From Trissonchulus latispiculum (taxonomy: Eukaryota > Nematoda > Enoplea > Enoplida > Ironidae), in assembly GCA_030248195.1 (NCBI GenBank), contig JASAND010006797.1, positions 17,485 to 81,484 of the forward strand: a stretch of 64,000 bases of DNA, read 5' to 3'. A program made the translations under genes and the position numbers. Every line of letters begins with the position of its first letter. Within the stretch, counting starts at the first letter, position 1. A model generated the notes under the pieces. It did no database searches and was not told the origin of the DNA. It was given only the letters and a program-made list of their open reading frames with translations. Below are positions 36,174-48,182 of the stretch, piece by piece.

Positions 36174-39100
36174 TCATCCAAATATTATTCGAATCAAATT
36201 TGTTTGGCCACAACCGAAGAAAAAGGTCAGTCATCTCGCCTATATGCAGCCGAATAGCGTCAAAATACTTATTCATAAATTCGTGAGTTTGGCCATGAAT
36301 AGCTGCTAATGTAGAAAAATTTCGATGAAGCAACTGAAATTTTTGAGCTACTTGATGTTCTACTGAGTCAGCGTCAAAGGACAAATTGCCCCCAAAACTT
36401 ATTCCGAGGTATCCCCCGGCTGATCTGTGAGGCCCAAACGTTCATAATCGGGCTCAATCTGTAACATGTTGACAGAAAGTTGGTTGACCATCTAATTTAC
36501 TTGCTGAGCTGTCGGGGGTGGAGCAATTTGGGGGTTCCTACCCCCTCTTTTAGGCTGGGCCCCGCCCCCTACCGGACCATGAGAAGCTGGTACAAAATTT
36601 GCATTCAAACAGGGAGGACCGGAGGCTCTCGCTCCCGCCCCCTGGTACCGCGGCTGACCCATCGGCAAAGCCACCCGCGGACGCGCCACATACCCAGGAG
36701 CCGCCACACCTTGTGACTGCCACTGGGACTGCGGCTGCGGCCGCGGCTGACCCTGCGAAGCTGCTGCCACGGGGGCAGATACTGTTGCGGGGCCACCGCG
36801 TAACCCTGGGACTGATGCGCCGGGTCAGGCTGTGAATAGTATACCGGCTGAGGAGGCATCTGAGGGTAGGCCCCCACCATATCAACTTGTGCTTGAACAT
36901 TTTGGTTATTCCTACCTTTGTAGCCGGGGGGAGCTTTGAAGGGTCCTTTTCCCAACAACGATCTGGGTGATGCCCCCGTTTGTTGCAGTGACGGCAGGGA
37001 GGGAAGCGTTTTTTCTTCTCCTCCATTTCTTTGAGCTTATCAAGAAATTTTGTCTCAAACCTGTCCTTCATTTCCCGCAGCTCCAGCCTGGTCGCAGGAG
37101 TCGAATCAAGGGGGGCAGCCCCGTCCCTGGAAGAATTCTGGGCGCCGACATGAAAAACTGGGACAGCAAAAGCTTGTTGATCTGCCAGTCAAGGTTTTGA
37201 AATTCGTGATTCCAATTTGTCCAGGATACGTAGGATTTCGTCCAATTTGGGCTCACCTTTTCCAAAGTTTGATGCCAAAGCCGTCGTATATTCCGAACGA
37301 ATACCGTCAAAAAGTTGTTGCACGCAGTGCCTGTCCAATTTCCAAAGCCTGAGATTGCAGCTCCGACACATGCTGGCGGACGGTTTCCCCAGGCTGCTGG
37401 ACTCTCTGGGCAAAACGATGAAATTTTTCCGAAACTGATTGTTGAGGCTTCGGGAACTGAGCGGACATCATACGTATAAATTCGTCCAGTGACTCAACAA
37501 CTTTAGGACCAATTTTCGAAGCAAAAGTGAGAGCCTTACCAGACAGTTTGTTGAACATTAAGCGGGCCCACTGGTCCCTAGGGATCCCTTGCACGGTAGC
37601 TGCTGAAACAAACTGTGGTAACCAATCTTCAAACTAATCAAAAGTCGGCTCAAAACGGGGAATATCATGTAAAATTGCCATATACGTACGGTATAATTGA
37701 GCATTATGGCGTCCGACTGAGGCGTCCGTAGCCTGCATAGTAGCTGGAGTGGGATGAGGCCTCGACCGAGGACGAGCCCCCTCTGAGTGGTCAGTGGCCA
37801 CCCAGCAAACTGTCTGGTCCGATTTGGAGACTGCTGGTCCGCCTGTTGTTGAGATGAAGGAGGAGTCTGCTGAGCAGCAGGCTCTGGCGGACTCAAATAA
37901 TATCCATAATTCTGCGGAGTACCCGGCACAGGGTCCGGATACATAGGAGCCAACTGGGGCTGAGACTGCTGAGACTCAAAATATTGCTGCTGATTGAGAT
38001 CAAAATACAAATTCGGATCATAATAGCCATACTGGGCATAATAGTAGTAATTTGGATCATAATAACCATAGCCATCAGCCTGGGGGCCCCCCGCCTGATG
38101 TGGCGGAGCCTGCTGTTGCTGAGGCTGCGGTTCAGGCACTGCGTGCGACGCTGATCCAGGATTATACTGACCAGGCCCATTCTGTTGGGGAGGCGGGACA
38201 TTTGACTGAGCTGGAGGCGGTCCCTGGGCCGGAAGAGGCGCTGAAGACTGAGGCGTAACATTTTCTGGCCGCGAATTTTGCTGGGACTGATTATGGGTGG
38301 AAATCATCGTCGTTTGTCCAGTACCATATGAATATTGAGACTGCGGAGAGACTGGAGCTCCCCCTCCATTCGACTCTGACTGGACATGGCCGGCCACTGG
38401 GAATGAAGGACCGGGTTGGGGGGCAGCAGGGGTCGAACCCCCCGCGAGCCCGCCTGACTCTGGTGGAAGTCCGAGAAAAGCACGCCGCTCTGCAACAAGC
38501 TTATCTGTCATCCAACCCCCGATAAAAATCTGAAATTTTTTCCAAGCTCCTAGGGTGCCCCTGAGGGAGATCTCGCACTTCCGGGTCCCGCACGACAGCA
38601 GCAGCCGCCGCAAAAATGTCTTCCTCAGACGGTAGCACAGACTGACCCGGGGAAGCTGCCGGACCCCCCGTTGCCTCCGAAGGAGACGTAATGACAACAC
38701 ACACTTGCTCCAGGCCCGCAGCCGAAGCTGAATTTTCTTCCTGAATTTCTGGAGTAGGAGTCGGGGGAAGGGGGGTTGGGAGGAATTTTGGGGGGTTCGC
38801 CCCCCATTCTGCACCAACTGATTGGGAGAAGTAACTGGAGGACCAAAAGCTTTATTCAACATCTGAGAATATGACGGCTAGAGATGAGGATTTTGGCTCG
38901 CGGCTCGGCTCGGCTCGGCTCGGGTCGGCTCGCGAGCCGAGCCGGCAACAATTTCTCCCGAGCCGAGCCGAGCCGGAGAATTGAAACTCCGAGCCGAGCC
39001 GAGCCGAGCCGACCATATCGAAAAGTTTTAAGTTCACTATAATTAGTTCAAACAAATAGCCAACAAATTCTATGAATTCTGTTTTCTGGTTTCAACTTTG

Positions 39101-40515
39101 TCGTCTAATTTTCCGTTTATCCTTGTCTTTATTCATACCTTCCTTTCACGCCAACTTAGTTTAAACGTTAGGCTGTGCTCGAAGTCGTCTTATGTATGGT
39201 GTAGTTACTAGCTAGAAAGAAATATTTTGACTTAATTATTTCAACGTGTCATATTTGGTTTTATCAAAAATATTACAATTAAAATTTGCATTGTCTTACT
39301 ACTGTGGCTTTGGGTTGTTGTAGTAATTTATATGATAGCAGAAAAGGTTGTAAAACTGCTGATTATATACCAGAAATGCTTACTATTAATTTAGAGTTTG
39401 AAATTATTCTGCATAATTACAATTGACGATTATGGCTACGATCGGCAGAGAGCAATTAAAGGAGTTGAAATTTGTTAAAATTTAAAAAATAATTTAAAAG
39501 AATTCTGAATTTTATTGCTGAGTTCTCAAGCATTTTGCAATTTAACAGATTATATATTCCTTTTTCAAGACTGCGGAAAACAAAAAGTTTTCTCGTGATT
39601 TTTTTCGGCGTTTATCAGTGGTTCCTTTCCATATTATATACATAGAATAAAATAATGACAGATTTTAAGAAAAACAAGCAGGAATGGGTGCCCGTCCACT
39701 TTCGTAGAATATAGGATTTACCAAATATCAATATCATTAAACCTTATAATCCTGGACTCTGCAGCTCGCAGTGACTCGGTAATAATGGAGTTTTGGTGAT
39801 TCACACTGGTACACAAAAGCTAGACAGCTGTTTTCAGTTTTTTTGTCAAAAACAACGTAGAAAATCCACAATCGGTCAAACTTCAAATTTCAAGCTGGGC
39901 GAGCCGAGCCGAGCCGAGCCGACCCACTTTCAATATTCTTCCCGAGCCGAGCCGAGCCGAGCCGGGTATGCCCGCGAGCCGAGCCGAGCCGACCACATTT
40001 TCTTCCGAGCCGAGCCGAGCCGAGCCGGAAAATCCCGGCTCGTCCTCATCTCTAATGACGGCCGCGGATTTTGCTGTGTATTAGAGGCCGACGTTTGGGG
40101 CTGGGAGGAACCTCCCGCCTGGGTCCAGTGGGGGGTGGACCTCTCGTACTGACCGGGACTTGCGCACAACAACATGGAATATTTTGATTTCGCGTAGAAT
40201 TTTCCCCCCAAGTTTGCAAAGGGATCGTGGTGGGAATATAGGGGATTCCCCAGGTGCGGTAAGGGCCTCCCCTGGTCCCCGGTGGGACCCCATCCAGAAG
40301 GGGAGGGTCACGATATTCACCCAACTCGCGCGGATCCCCCCGATCCATTACTGGCGCCTGTGTGCCTGTGCGCACCTCTGTCGCAAAACTAAATCGTTAT
40401 ATTCGTCCGGGTAATCTAAATTTTGTAAAAATTCAAAAAGACGTTGAATATCTTGAAGCCGATCTTCTAAGTCTCGTAAAAATTTTGGGTCAAGACCGTC
40501 ACACTCCTCCAACAT
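36174..40515 (-). CDS. Gag of the Ty3/gypsy element (interrupted)
   Basis: Structural protein that packages the RNA. An ATG at 40515, eleven bases past the primer site, opens a frame with MLEECDGLDPKFLRDLEDRL, an N-terminal helical segment. A long Pro/Gln/Tyr-rich region follows (38862-37558). The capsid-like retrotransposon gag domain is at 37594-37307, with QWARLMFNKLSGKA and SVSEKFHRFAQRVQQPGE. A zinc knuckle CRHCNKRGHHPDRC (C-x2-C-x4-H-x4-C) lies at 36955-36996, followed by a Gln/Pro tail. Several frame changes occur. A hAT-like insertion (38879-40054) splits the Pro/Gln-rich part; the frames on either side would be in register without it and one 8-bp duplicate. Confidence 0.85.
38879..40054. 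mobile_element. hAT-like nonautonomous element inserted in gag
   Basis: Exact 8-bp target duplication ATGACGGC (38871-38878 and 40055-40062) and inverted ends TAGAGATGAGGA, both typical of hAT elements. Inside each end are arrays of CGGCTC hexamers (GAGCCGAGCC on the other strand) in opposite orientation, at 38895-39015 and 39898-40040. The centre is A/T-rich and noncoding. It jumped into the retrotransposon after that element had inserted. Confidence 0.93.
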
Positions 40516-40526
40516 CTACCACATGA

Positions 40527-40537
40527 CACGGTCGCCA
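40527..40537 (-). promoter_or_regulatory. Primer binding site, tRNA-Arg type
   Basis: On the element strand TGGCGACCGTG begins two bases after the 5' LTR. It is complementary to the 3' end of animal tRNA-Arg(UCG), the primer type used by mdg1/412-like elements. Confidence 0.8.
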
Positions 40538-40539
40538 CA

Positions 40540-41071
40540 TGTGAAGTTTGACTATGCTGAACTTAGTAAAATGCTGTTGCCTGACTTTGGACTACTAGGA
40601 TAAGACTAAACTACAGGTGAATAGCGGTGGTGTGTGATGTTGGCGAAATGGAGGATCCTGGCCGACTAGAAGTCACTTTGGCGATTACAACGGTTTATTA
40701 AGTTCTAAGCAAAACTTGATGACAAGATTAATACAATACATTAATTTTAACCAAAAGCATTAACTTTGATAAACACCAAACAAACAAGGCAGAAGCCGAC
40801 AGTGCGACAAAGGTGACTTAACCAAACCCAAAGATAATCTCCCCAAATCCGAACCTAAGCGTCACTACCCAACCACTCTTGACTAACTTACACCCACAAC
40901 TGCCACAAACCTACCCAATATGGCGAATCACAACTATTAGCTAGCCAGACCTATGAATTTAGACAGAAGTGATGCAAAATCATTGAACGTTTGTCAAAAT
41001 GTAATACTAATTCACTTAGGCTTAGCAGCTCGCATAGAATTTATATCTTTCCTGTCGGTGCTAACTTCACA
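40540..41071 (-). repeat. 5' LTR of the Ty3/gypsy element
   Basis: 532 bp, TG...CA, followed by the CTGG target duplicate at 41072. Being upstream of the coding strand, it should hold the element's promoter; no TATA box was assigned with confidence. Confidence 0.97.
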
Positions 41072-43440
41072 CTGGGAAAGCACCTACGGTAGGTTTTTAT
41101 CTCGCCTTTAGGCGAGATAGCTGTCATCGTTTCTGGGGCTAAATGAACTGCATATCCTTAGTGCTAGATTTTCTTCCTATGCTCAATGTGTACCCCACTA
41201 CAAGTTCTAGTTTTTGTACACAGGGGGCCAAGTTGAAACACGTCATCGGTGGTCACCATTTTTTCAAAACTGCAGTGTGTAATTAAAGTACATCTTGCAA
41301 CTATGATTTAAATTGAATTTTCAACGAGGGGGTCCATCGGTTACTGCAGTAAAAACTGTTTGAAAAATTCTTTTAACAAGACCCCCTTCGGTTGAATACA
41401 GAAAAGCTGTATCACTAAACGCAATATGCAAATTAGCTTTCGCAGGCTCGTGTCAGTTAACCAGAGCAAGTCAATGTAAGATGTTGCGTCACAACTCTGA
41501 AAACGGAGTGAGACTGATTTAAAAATCAAGAGCTTCAACAGAAGGTTTTGCCTGTGTAACTTCTCGTTTTATTTTCTACGAGTTCTATGAGATGACTGTG
41601 TCTTGTGAGAAAAGGTACTTTTATAGTCGTGAAGGATACTCGTGGATATTCGCCCACCCTTAACATGCCGTTTTAGAGGTATAAAATTACATCTCAGTGG
41701 GTTCACGGCTCACGCACACAAGCGACTGCAGACGCTAAGAAGGGTCAAAGGGTCACCATCTTGAAGCGATATAGGAGTTTTAACTTAACAATTAGAAGCA
41801 CTTTAAGAAAACGAATCTGCAATTGTCGATCAAGCTTACAATTTGTAATTGAAAGTATGGCATGTTATTTTCAAAGATCAGCGGCGAGATGCTGCTCCTT
41901 TTAGGAGCCCACTTGTTGCTTTAGTTTTTGTGTAGCTTAACTTTTTGCCTCTATTGTATTCCATTTCACAAAGAAAAGATAAAACTAACAGTTCAGTTAG
42001 GGCCTATAAAACTAACATTGCAAAATTGCAGCTCCGCTGACACGTAGCTGAGTTTCAAAAACAAAGCTACGGATAGAGTAGACATACCGTAGACCTATGT
42101 AAATAGCTACTTTTGAGAAATGGATGAGGTTCCTAAGCTGTCAACATTGTTTTCGTTTGTCAATCAATGCAGAAGCATTAAAAGCTTGCGTGATATGATG
42201 ACTTATGATTTTTATGATATGATTCATGATTTATATCAATGACTGTCAACTGCAGAAATCTTTTTGACTGAAGATTCAAGGCAGAATAGAAATAAATAAT
42301 TTTATCATAGAAGCAATATTATAATGTATAAAGACATACAAAAGAGCAAAAAGTCAGAGAAAACTGAAAATTTAACATAAATTGCAAATTTTCTGGGGAA
42401 ATCAGGCACAAATTTAGCGTGAAATTGGTGTGAACAAAAATAACTTTTGACCCGCGGGTACCCACTGACCAGAAAGTCGACCCACGGGAATCCTCTACCC
42501 ACTTCAAACTCTGGCTGATACCCAAAAATTTTCCGGATTAGTGCTCTTTCTTTGCTGGGCAATGTAGGTTTGTGCCCTGGCCAGGCACCACACCTGTAGA
42601 TGGTACTGCACCTGGCGCCTTCTGGCTAAAACATACGCCCCCTCTGCACTTTGGCCAAACTAATGCTTGTCTTCTCACCATAAAAGAGGGGAGAAGATGG
42701 ATATTTAGAGCGTGGTTAAGAGGCGGGAATTAAGGGGTTATATAAAGCAAATAAATAAAATTATATATGTGCTTTCGTATATTCATAACTCGCGGTTGCG
42801 GACGCATTATCATTTCCAGAATCGGCAACAAACTGGCTTATTGGAGCAAATGGACTGATACTGTAAATATTAGACAAAGGTGCACATTCACATATAAAAC
42901 AAAACTAGATGGGATTGTGGGTTACAGTTAGTCATAATAGGTGTGGTAGCAAGAAGTATACGAATTAGACGTAAGTTGTGTTGTTATATGATATGAATCA
43001 GTCTTTCGGCCCTAATTCCTTAGACTCTGACGAATGCAAGAACTAAGACAGCAAATTGTTAAGATATAATAGACACGTAGGGGTCACGAACTGAATTGGG
43101 AACACATGCGCCAGAGCGGGTAGGACCGGAATGAGTATGTCAGAGGGATCCAGTAGATGACAGTTGCAATTTTATTATAGAAGACCCTGTTTTTTGATTA
43201 GAAGGATTTTGATACTACTGCCTTTGCTACATTCTAAGGCGGACCTAGTTTTCCTGTATCCCCTGGTGCCCGACTACCACCCAAGGTCATCTTTTGAGTT
43301 TCATATTCGTTACCACTGTTAACACTTCATGCAATTCCGGCGCGGTATCAACAATAGGATACTGGTTTGTCTACCGGGTCCGGGATGTGGTTGCTAATAG
43401 AGACCAGCAGTTCCTATTGTAGACAACCAACGTTCTTGGT
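41072..43440. other. Intergenic stretch right of the LTR element
   Basis: No gene family recognised. Includes a hairpin TATCTCGCCTTTAGGCGAGATA near 41099-41120 and a 40-codon ORF at 42121-42243 (+) starting MDEVPKLSTL. Its first 15 bases match the start of the minus-strand ORF at 22096 on the far side of the LTR element. Confidence 0.4.
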
Positions 43441-43454
43441 CTATCTACAAACAT

Positions 43455-43634
43455 GTATGAGCAGTTAATGGATGTCTTACTACCGGAGCCGAAAGGCCAA
43501 GAAGGTGTCTGCTCCAGCTTCCCATTGTGGGACAGCATTCAGGCGTATGAGCAGTTAATGGATGTCTTACTACCGGAGCCGAAAGGCCAAGAAGGTGTCT
43601 GCTCCAGCTTCCCATTGTGGGACAGCATTCAGGC
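43455..43634. repeat. Perfect 90-bp tandem duplication
   Basis: Two identical 90-bp copies (43455-43544 and 43545-43634), beginning GTATGAGCAGTTAATGG. They lie just left of an (AAC)n run, a combination that looks like the 3' part of a SINE or LINE read on the minus strand. The identity of the copies suggests a recent duplication. Confidence 0.9.
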
Positions 43635-43725
43635 GACGAAGCGAGAGTCATACTAGCTATGACTGATGGGGAGAGACAAAGGTTACCGCCCTCATATAGC
43701 CTCTTGGCTGAGTAGCCCGGCAATA

Positions 43726-43753
43726 ATAACAACAACAACAACAACAACAACAA
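43726..43753. repeat. (AAC)n microsatellite
   Basis: About nine AAC units after CAATAATAAC. The adjoining TAGCCTCTTGGCTGAGTAGC contains a short palindrome. Possibly the tail of a retroposon. Confidence 0.85.
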
Positions 43754-43759
43754 TCTACA

Positions 43760-46380
43760 AACATTGAAACTCTGAGGCATCATATCCAACCTAGCTCCCT
43801 TGTCCGGACGTGATTGCTATCACAGAGATCTTCGTTTAATCCGACCACTCTCAAATGCTTTTCTCCCTTGCGGCTACAATCATTATCGTCATGCGTGGCC
43901 GCAAATCGTGAGGCGGTATGATTAATGGAACCCTCCTTCTTAACCGACTGGAAAGCTTTGCTATCGTCCATGATTTTTAATGCCCAACACGAAAATATAT
44001 ATTACTGATCTACAAAAACAGAACATATACTCAACAACATCAATCAGGTTCGCGAAACAGTTCCAGCTAAACACAAATGACACACGTATTCCAATCAGCT
44101 ACATCTCCTTAGCTAGAGATGGCAACTTAGCAGTGAGGTACCAAAAAGCTTGACAATGAGCTATTTCCAAAAAGTATCAAATTTTGACGTGCTATCAAAC
44201 TAACTGCAGTCCTATTTAGTTACTGTTCCTATTTTGAGTAGATCTCAAACCGAAATTCCAAAATATGCATTTTTCGTCGTTGTAAATATATCGCGTAGAT
44301 TATTTACAGATAGACATCAGACAGAGTCTTGAATATGACTTGGCAAGCCAAAAGGCAAGCCAAGCAAAAAGCCAACGCAACCCTTTACCAAACATTATGG
44401 ATAATAACAAATGATACACGAAACTGCATGCAATGAAGAAATAAAGTTACGCACCACGCAGAATCAAAAATGAAAAAGCATAAAATATTAACAAAAATTC
44501 AAAGTGGGTTAATAATATTAATTTCATATCATAAGGGATTTTGCACCAGTTTTACTTCTCATAAAACGGAAATGGTTACATAGATCCCCAAGCAGCCATC
44601 TGACATCTCAATAGTTAGTTTAAATTCCGATAAATTTCAGCAAAAGATTACATTATGTATAAACAAAAAATCAAAAACGAAACCACTAAACAATACTAAG
44701 CAGGCAAGCAAAATCTAAAGCTCATCATAGCAAAATGCTAGAATAGACAACCAAACACAGATAAAACAAACATTACGCTGCAGAACATAAAAATAAAAGT
44801 GCATAAAGGGTGGGATTACGTTTTAACGAGCCAAATTGAGACATTGAAAACATTCATACGGTGAAGGAGGATTTATACAATAAGAAGATTAAATGTTTAG
44901 TACTGATCAGAGCTTCGTTGAATTCCTATGACTTTTGAAGCATAAGTATGTTTTCTAAACTAAGACAACTGGTAGCAAGAACTTGCTTCTGAAGCCGAGA
45001 AGCGTGAGAAGCGTTGCAACTGCATTATTGTGTAGGCGCACCAGTTTGCAATGAAAAGCAAAACTTCAGTTGCAACAAATATTATAGCTCCAAACAAAAA
45101 AGAAAAAATTAATTACTCTCAATTACGAGCATTAGACACAAGTATATATTTCGGATTGCGCAACGCTAGCACTGGCCAGCACATTTTTAGACTCCCAGCC
45201 TAACCAACGAGACAACGTGTTCACTCAGAATGAGGTATAGTTTGTTTCTCTAGGCCCTCTCGTAATGGAGAAATTAAAACTATAAGTGTCGGGGGAAACC
45301 CAATGCGAGGAAAAATCCATCGGCGGGAAAAAACCCACCCGGATTTTTTGCTGGAAGCGTGCCAGAACAATTTTGACTGTGCTATTCGAAAGAGCGGATT
45401 ATTTTTTAGTAGGTTTACATCGAAAAATATGAACATTTTTGAAAAATTTTAGGAAAAATTGAATTTTGAAAATTTTGTATGTTTAACACGTAGTAAACTG
45501 GGCAAATTTAGGAAGTTTTTGAAATTTGCTAAATCTTTGTATTTTAAGCATCCTTTTCCATAGAAAACGTGTTTTATTGCATTTAAAGCCAATCAGGACC
45601 CATTTTACTGAAAAATTGGTCATTTTTGACGAAACTGAAAAATTTGGCTTGAAATGGCATCATGACAGATCTTGGGAAAGAAGCTAGTTAAAACCTATAC
45701 TAATTTAGCTTACAAGCTCTATTATTAAGCACACGTATGTGTTTATTTAAAGTTACCTGCTAATGGTTAGAAAAATTTTCAATTTTAAAAAGCGAGATTT
45801 CCCCGCCGATGGGCTTTTCCCCGCCAACTCTAGATCACCCCCAGATCGCACCGGAGGGTCAGAGCAGTATTGCTCCATCGGAGCATTTTTATTCATATCC
45901 TATTTCATTTTTAAGATTCTCAGTAAGCCTTAAGTAAAAATGTCAAACATCTCGCTCTCTAAAAGCTCTAGCGCTCCCCTAGAATAGGCAGGTCTACGCA
46001 GTGGTTTAGTTCAAACTTTAGTGACAATATACGAACGAACATCACATTAACGTGAAAAATGCCATACTACTACATTTGAGTCCAAATAGCCCTCCTTGTC
46101 AACCCCTTTATAATCTCATTGTACAATCTCATACAAATACATTAAACTTAACACTAAATGCAAAAAGCAAAATAGCACGCTGAATTTTTGTGGCAGGTAT
46201 GAGTGACCATCCGTACCCGCAAAAATTACAAAATTGACAACAAAACTAAAAAAACTACATTCCTTCAATAGGATGATACACATCAAAAATAACATTTAAC
46301 ATCAAGCAATTGCAAACCATTACAACTAATCAAAGAAATGCATTGAAAAAGCCGCTTTAAATTTGACTTCAAGCTTCAAA
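43760..46380. other. Intergenic stretch, mostly A/T-rich
   Basis: No gene assigned. On the minus strand, 45095-44957 gives an uninterrupted hydrophobic frame (IIFVATEVLLFIANW) ending in a stop, a possible last exon of an unidentified membrane protein; no upstream exon was found. An inverted pair with ATCCATCGGCGGG near 45315 and CCCCGCCGATGGG near 45803 marks a possible MITE. The block 45868-45930 (GGAGCATTTTTATTC, then TATTTCATTTTTAA) is shared with 61922-61975. Confidence 0.4.
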
Positions 46381-46384
46381 ACTT

Positions 46385-46686
46385 CTTGGTAAAAAGGTAA
46401 GATATCTCCGTCCTGCCACAGGACATGGAGTGCCTGTCGTCATCACCGGGCTCTCAGCCGTAGGTAGGGTCAGGAGTGTCACCTCAAATGATGACCGCAT
46501 CCGTGGATGGGAGCCGGCCTTCTACACAGACCCCTATAACCTTCCCACCATAGCGGTACCGTTTACCGACCAGTTAAACATGGACAGCTGGGTTGGCTAG
46601 AGCAGAGAAAGCTTGCATCCGTCGTGAATCGAACTACCGACCGAAAGTTCTGACCAGCGCCGTAGACCACTCGGCCATCCCGACGT
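46385..46686 (-). repeat. tRNA-derived SINE, copy A (Leu/Ser-like head)
   Basis: Read on the minus strand, the head GGGATGGCCGAGTGGTCTAC has a clear RNA polymerase III A box, and GTAGTTCGATTC a B box about 40 bases on. The cloverleaf is decayed, so it is not a tRNA gene. The body (46600-46390) matches copy B at 59.9-60.2 kb, for example GTGTCACCTCAAATGATGA and CATCCGTGG. Confidence 0.75.
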
Positions 46687-47239
46687 TAAAACTTCTTGGA
46701 ATAATGCTCAAAAGGGCAGCATTATTTTGTTGTTGACCATTAACTTATAGCAGCTTCGGGTCACAACAACAGTTTTCCCGATTTACGATATACAGATCTC
46801 ACTGGCTATTAGCGTGTTTGCGGCAAGCTGTTGTATCAGATTAATAAGTCTAATAAGAACGTTCAAGGTTAATAAGTCTAATAAGAACGATCAAGGAACA
46901 GTGAACCTCAATACGTCAAAAAGCCGCGCTGTTTCTCAAGTTGTGCACGAAAGCAGGAACTCCTGCAGCCAGAAGGTATAACCAGGCAGGGCCGAAAAAC
47001 TTCAAAGCAGCACATAAAACAAAGCTTTCTGAATGTAATTTAGCAATTAGAAACAGAGTGTACGTATACATAGGCAAACTCACAAGTATACAATACGTCG
47101 AACGGGTGTATAAGCACCGCCAGTATGATACAAGAAAAGGTCTCCACATACACCTAGTACATATTATATATTCATAACATAGAACAATTCCACAACATTG
47201 TAGCACTGCTTATGCCTTCTTAGCATGTTTATCGCAGAT

Positions 47240-47680
47240 CACCCAAATCAGTTATCGTGTGATTGGTGGTAATGCACCAAACTGGGGAGTTTAGAACAAC
47301 CTCCGTGGGAAATCCGATGGACATGGACCCCATCAAATGCAGATCCCACAGGTGCTTCCTTGCATCCTTCTGGTCAACGGCGCGAATGGGTTCCACATGG
47401 AATCACAGCATTTTACCAGAATTAACATGGAAGCATGGCACCTTAACCTTAAATACGCTACTGAGCTGATGGATCCACTCCCTTCGTCCCCGAGATGTCA
47501 CTGATCATCAACATGCGAAGACCTGTCTGTGCTGGAATGCTGCTTGCTGCACCCTCATATATATTAGAATTAATGCCCTGATTAGAAGAAGAAGAAGAAT
47601 GCGCCGAACTATACAAATACTCATACACAACAAAATATTTGCAGCGAAATATATATGACAATCGGATCAACACCACCACA
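47240..47680 (-). other. Unidentified coding-like segments
   Basis: The frame 47679-47458 ends with SIPAQTGLRMLMISDISGTK. A second frame, 47452-47240, reads VEPIRAVDQKDARKHLWDLH and GFPTEVVLNSPVWC with one in-frame TGA before it. Both look like real protein more than chance, but no splice sites tie them together and I recognise no family. Candidates are a decayed gene, or exons of a gene mostly outside this region. Confidence 0.35.
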
Positions 47681-47781
47681 ATCTATTATGCCAACATATC
47701 ATGTTTACCTTACTAAAAACTTATGCATACATATTACGATATTCAAAGAACAAAATAAAATACGAACTACATACATACGTA

Positions 47782-48182
47782 CCGTATTATGCCAAACAGT
47801 GGCCCATGGGCGTTTTTTCGGAATCGGCAATTTCGGTTTTGATTTTTGTAATCCAAAAAAGCGCCCACCCCCCAAAAAAACGCCCATGGGCTATATTTTG
47901 GAAACCTTCTTATAATTACAGCTTTGCCAATTTTCGATAAATTCGATGAATTTCTACGGACAAGCTGCTCGGCACGCGTCAGTTGCTCATAATATGTCTA
48001 TCCGAAGAACCGAAGATTGATTATAAGCCTTACAATAGCTTAAACAGCGACAACTTTATTCACAAAGTTTTAGTTTTCTAAGTCATAAAAGTGAGCATTG
48101 AGAAATCCAAAAAAGCGCCCACCCCCCCGAAAAAACGCCCATGGGCGTTTTATTGGGTGGGCCACTGTTTGGCATAATACGG
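47782..48182. mobile_element. TA-flanked mariner-like MITE
   Basis: Inverted ends CCGTATTATGCCAAACAGTG flanked by TA on both sides (47780-47781 and 48183-48184), the Tc1/mariner target. Internal CGCCCATGGGCG palindromes and AAAAAAGCGCCCACCC motifs repeat near both ends. 401 bp, noncoding. Confidence 0.85.

Larger units (their letters stand above)
22171..41071 (-). mobile_element. Giant Ty3/gypsy LTR retrotransposon with accessory ORFs
   Basis: An 18,901-bp element read right to left: 5' LTR, primer site, gag, protease, RT, RNase H, integrase, then about 9 kb more before the 3' LTR. The extra part has ORFs for a DEDDy exonuclease, a Pro/Ser-rich protein and a NADAR domain. CTGG flanks both ends (22167-22170 and 41072-41075). 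The LTRs begin TG and end CA and differ by eye at roughly eight substitutions and two short indels, so the insertion is not very recent. Domain order places it in Ty3/gypsy; integrase ends with a GPY/F-like segment and no chromodomain. Coding frames contain several frameshifts and stops, and a hAT-like insertion sits in gag. Some 1-base shifts could be assembly errors. Confidence 0.95.

Noticed and set aside
43445..43789. Leu-rich secreted protein ORF on the minus strand
   Set aside because: The Leu run is the (AAC)n microsatellite and the rest is a 90-bp tandem duplication.
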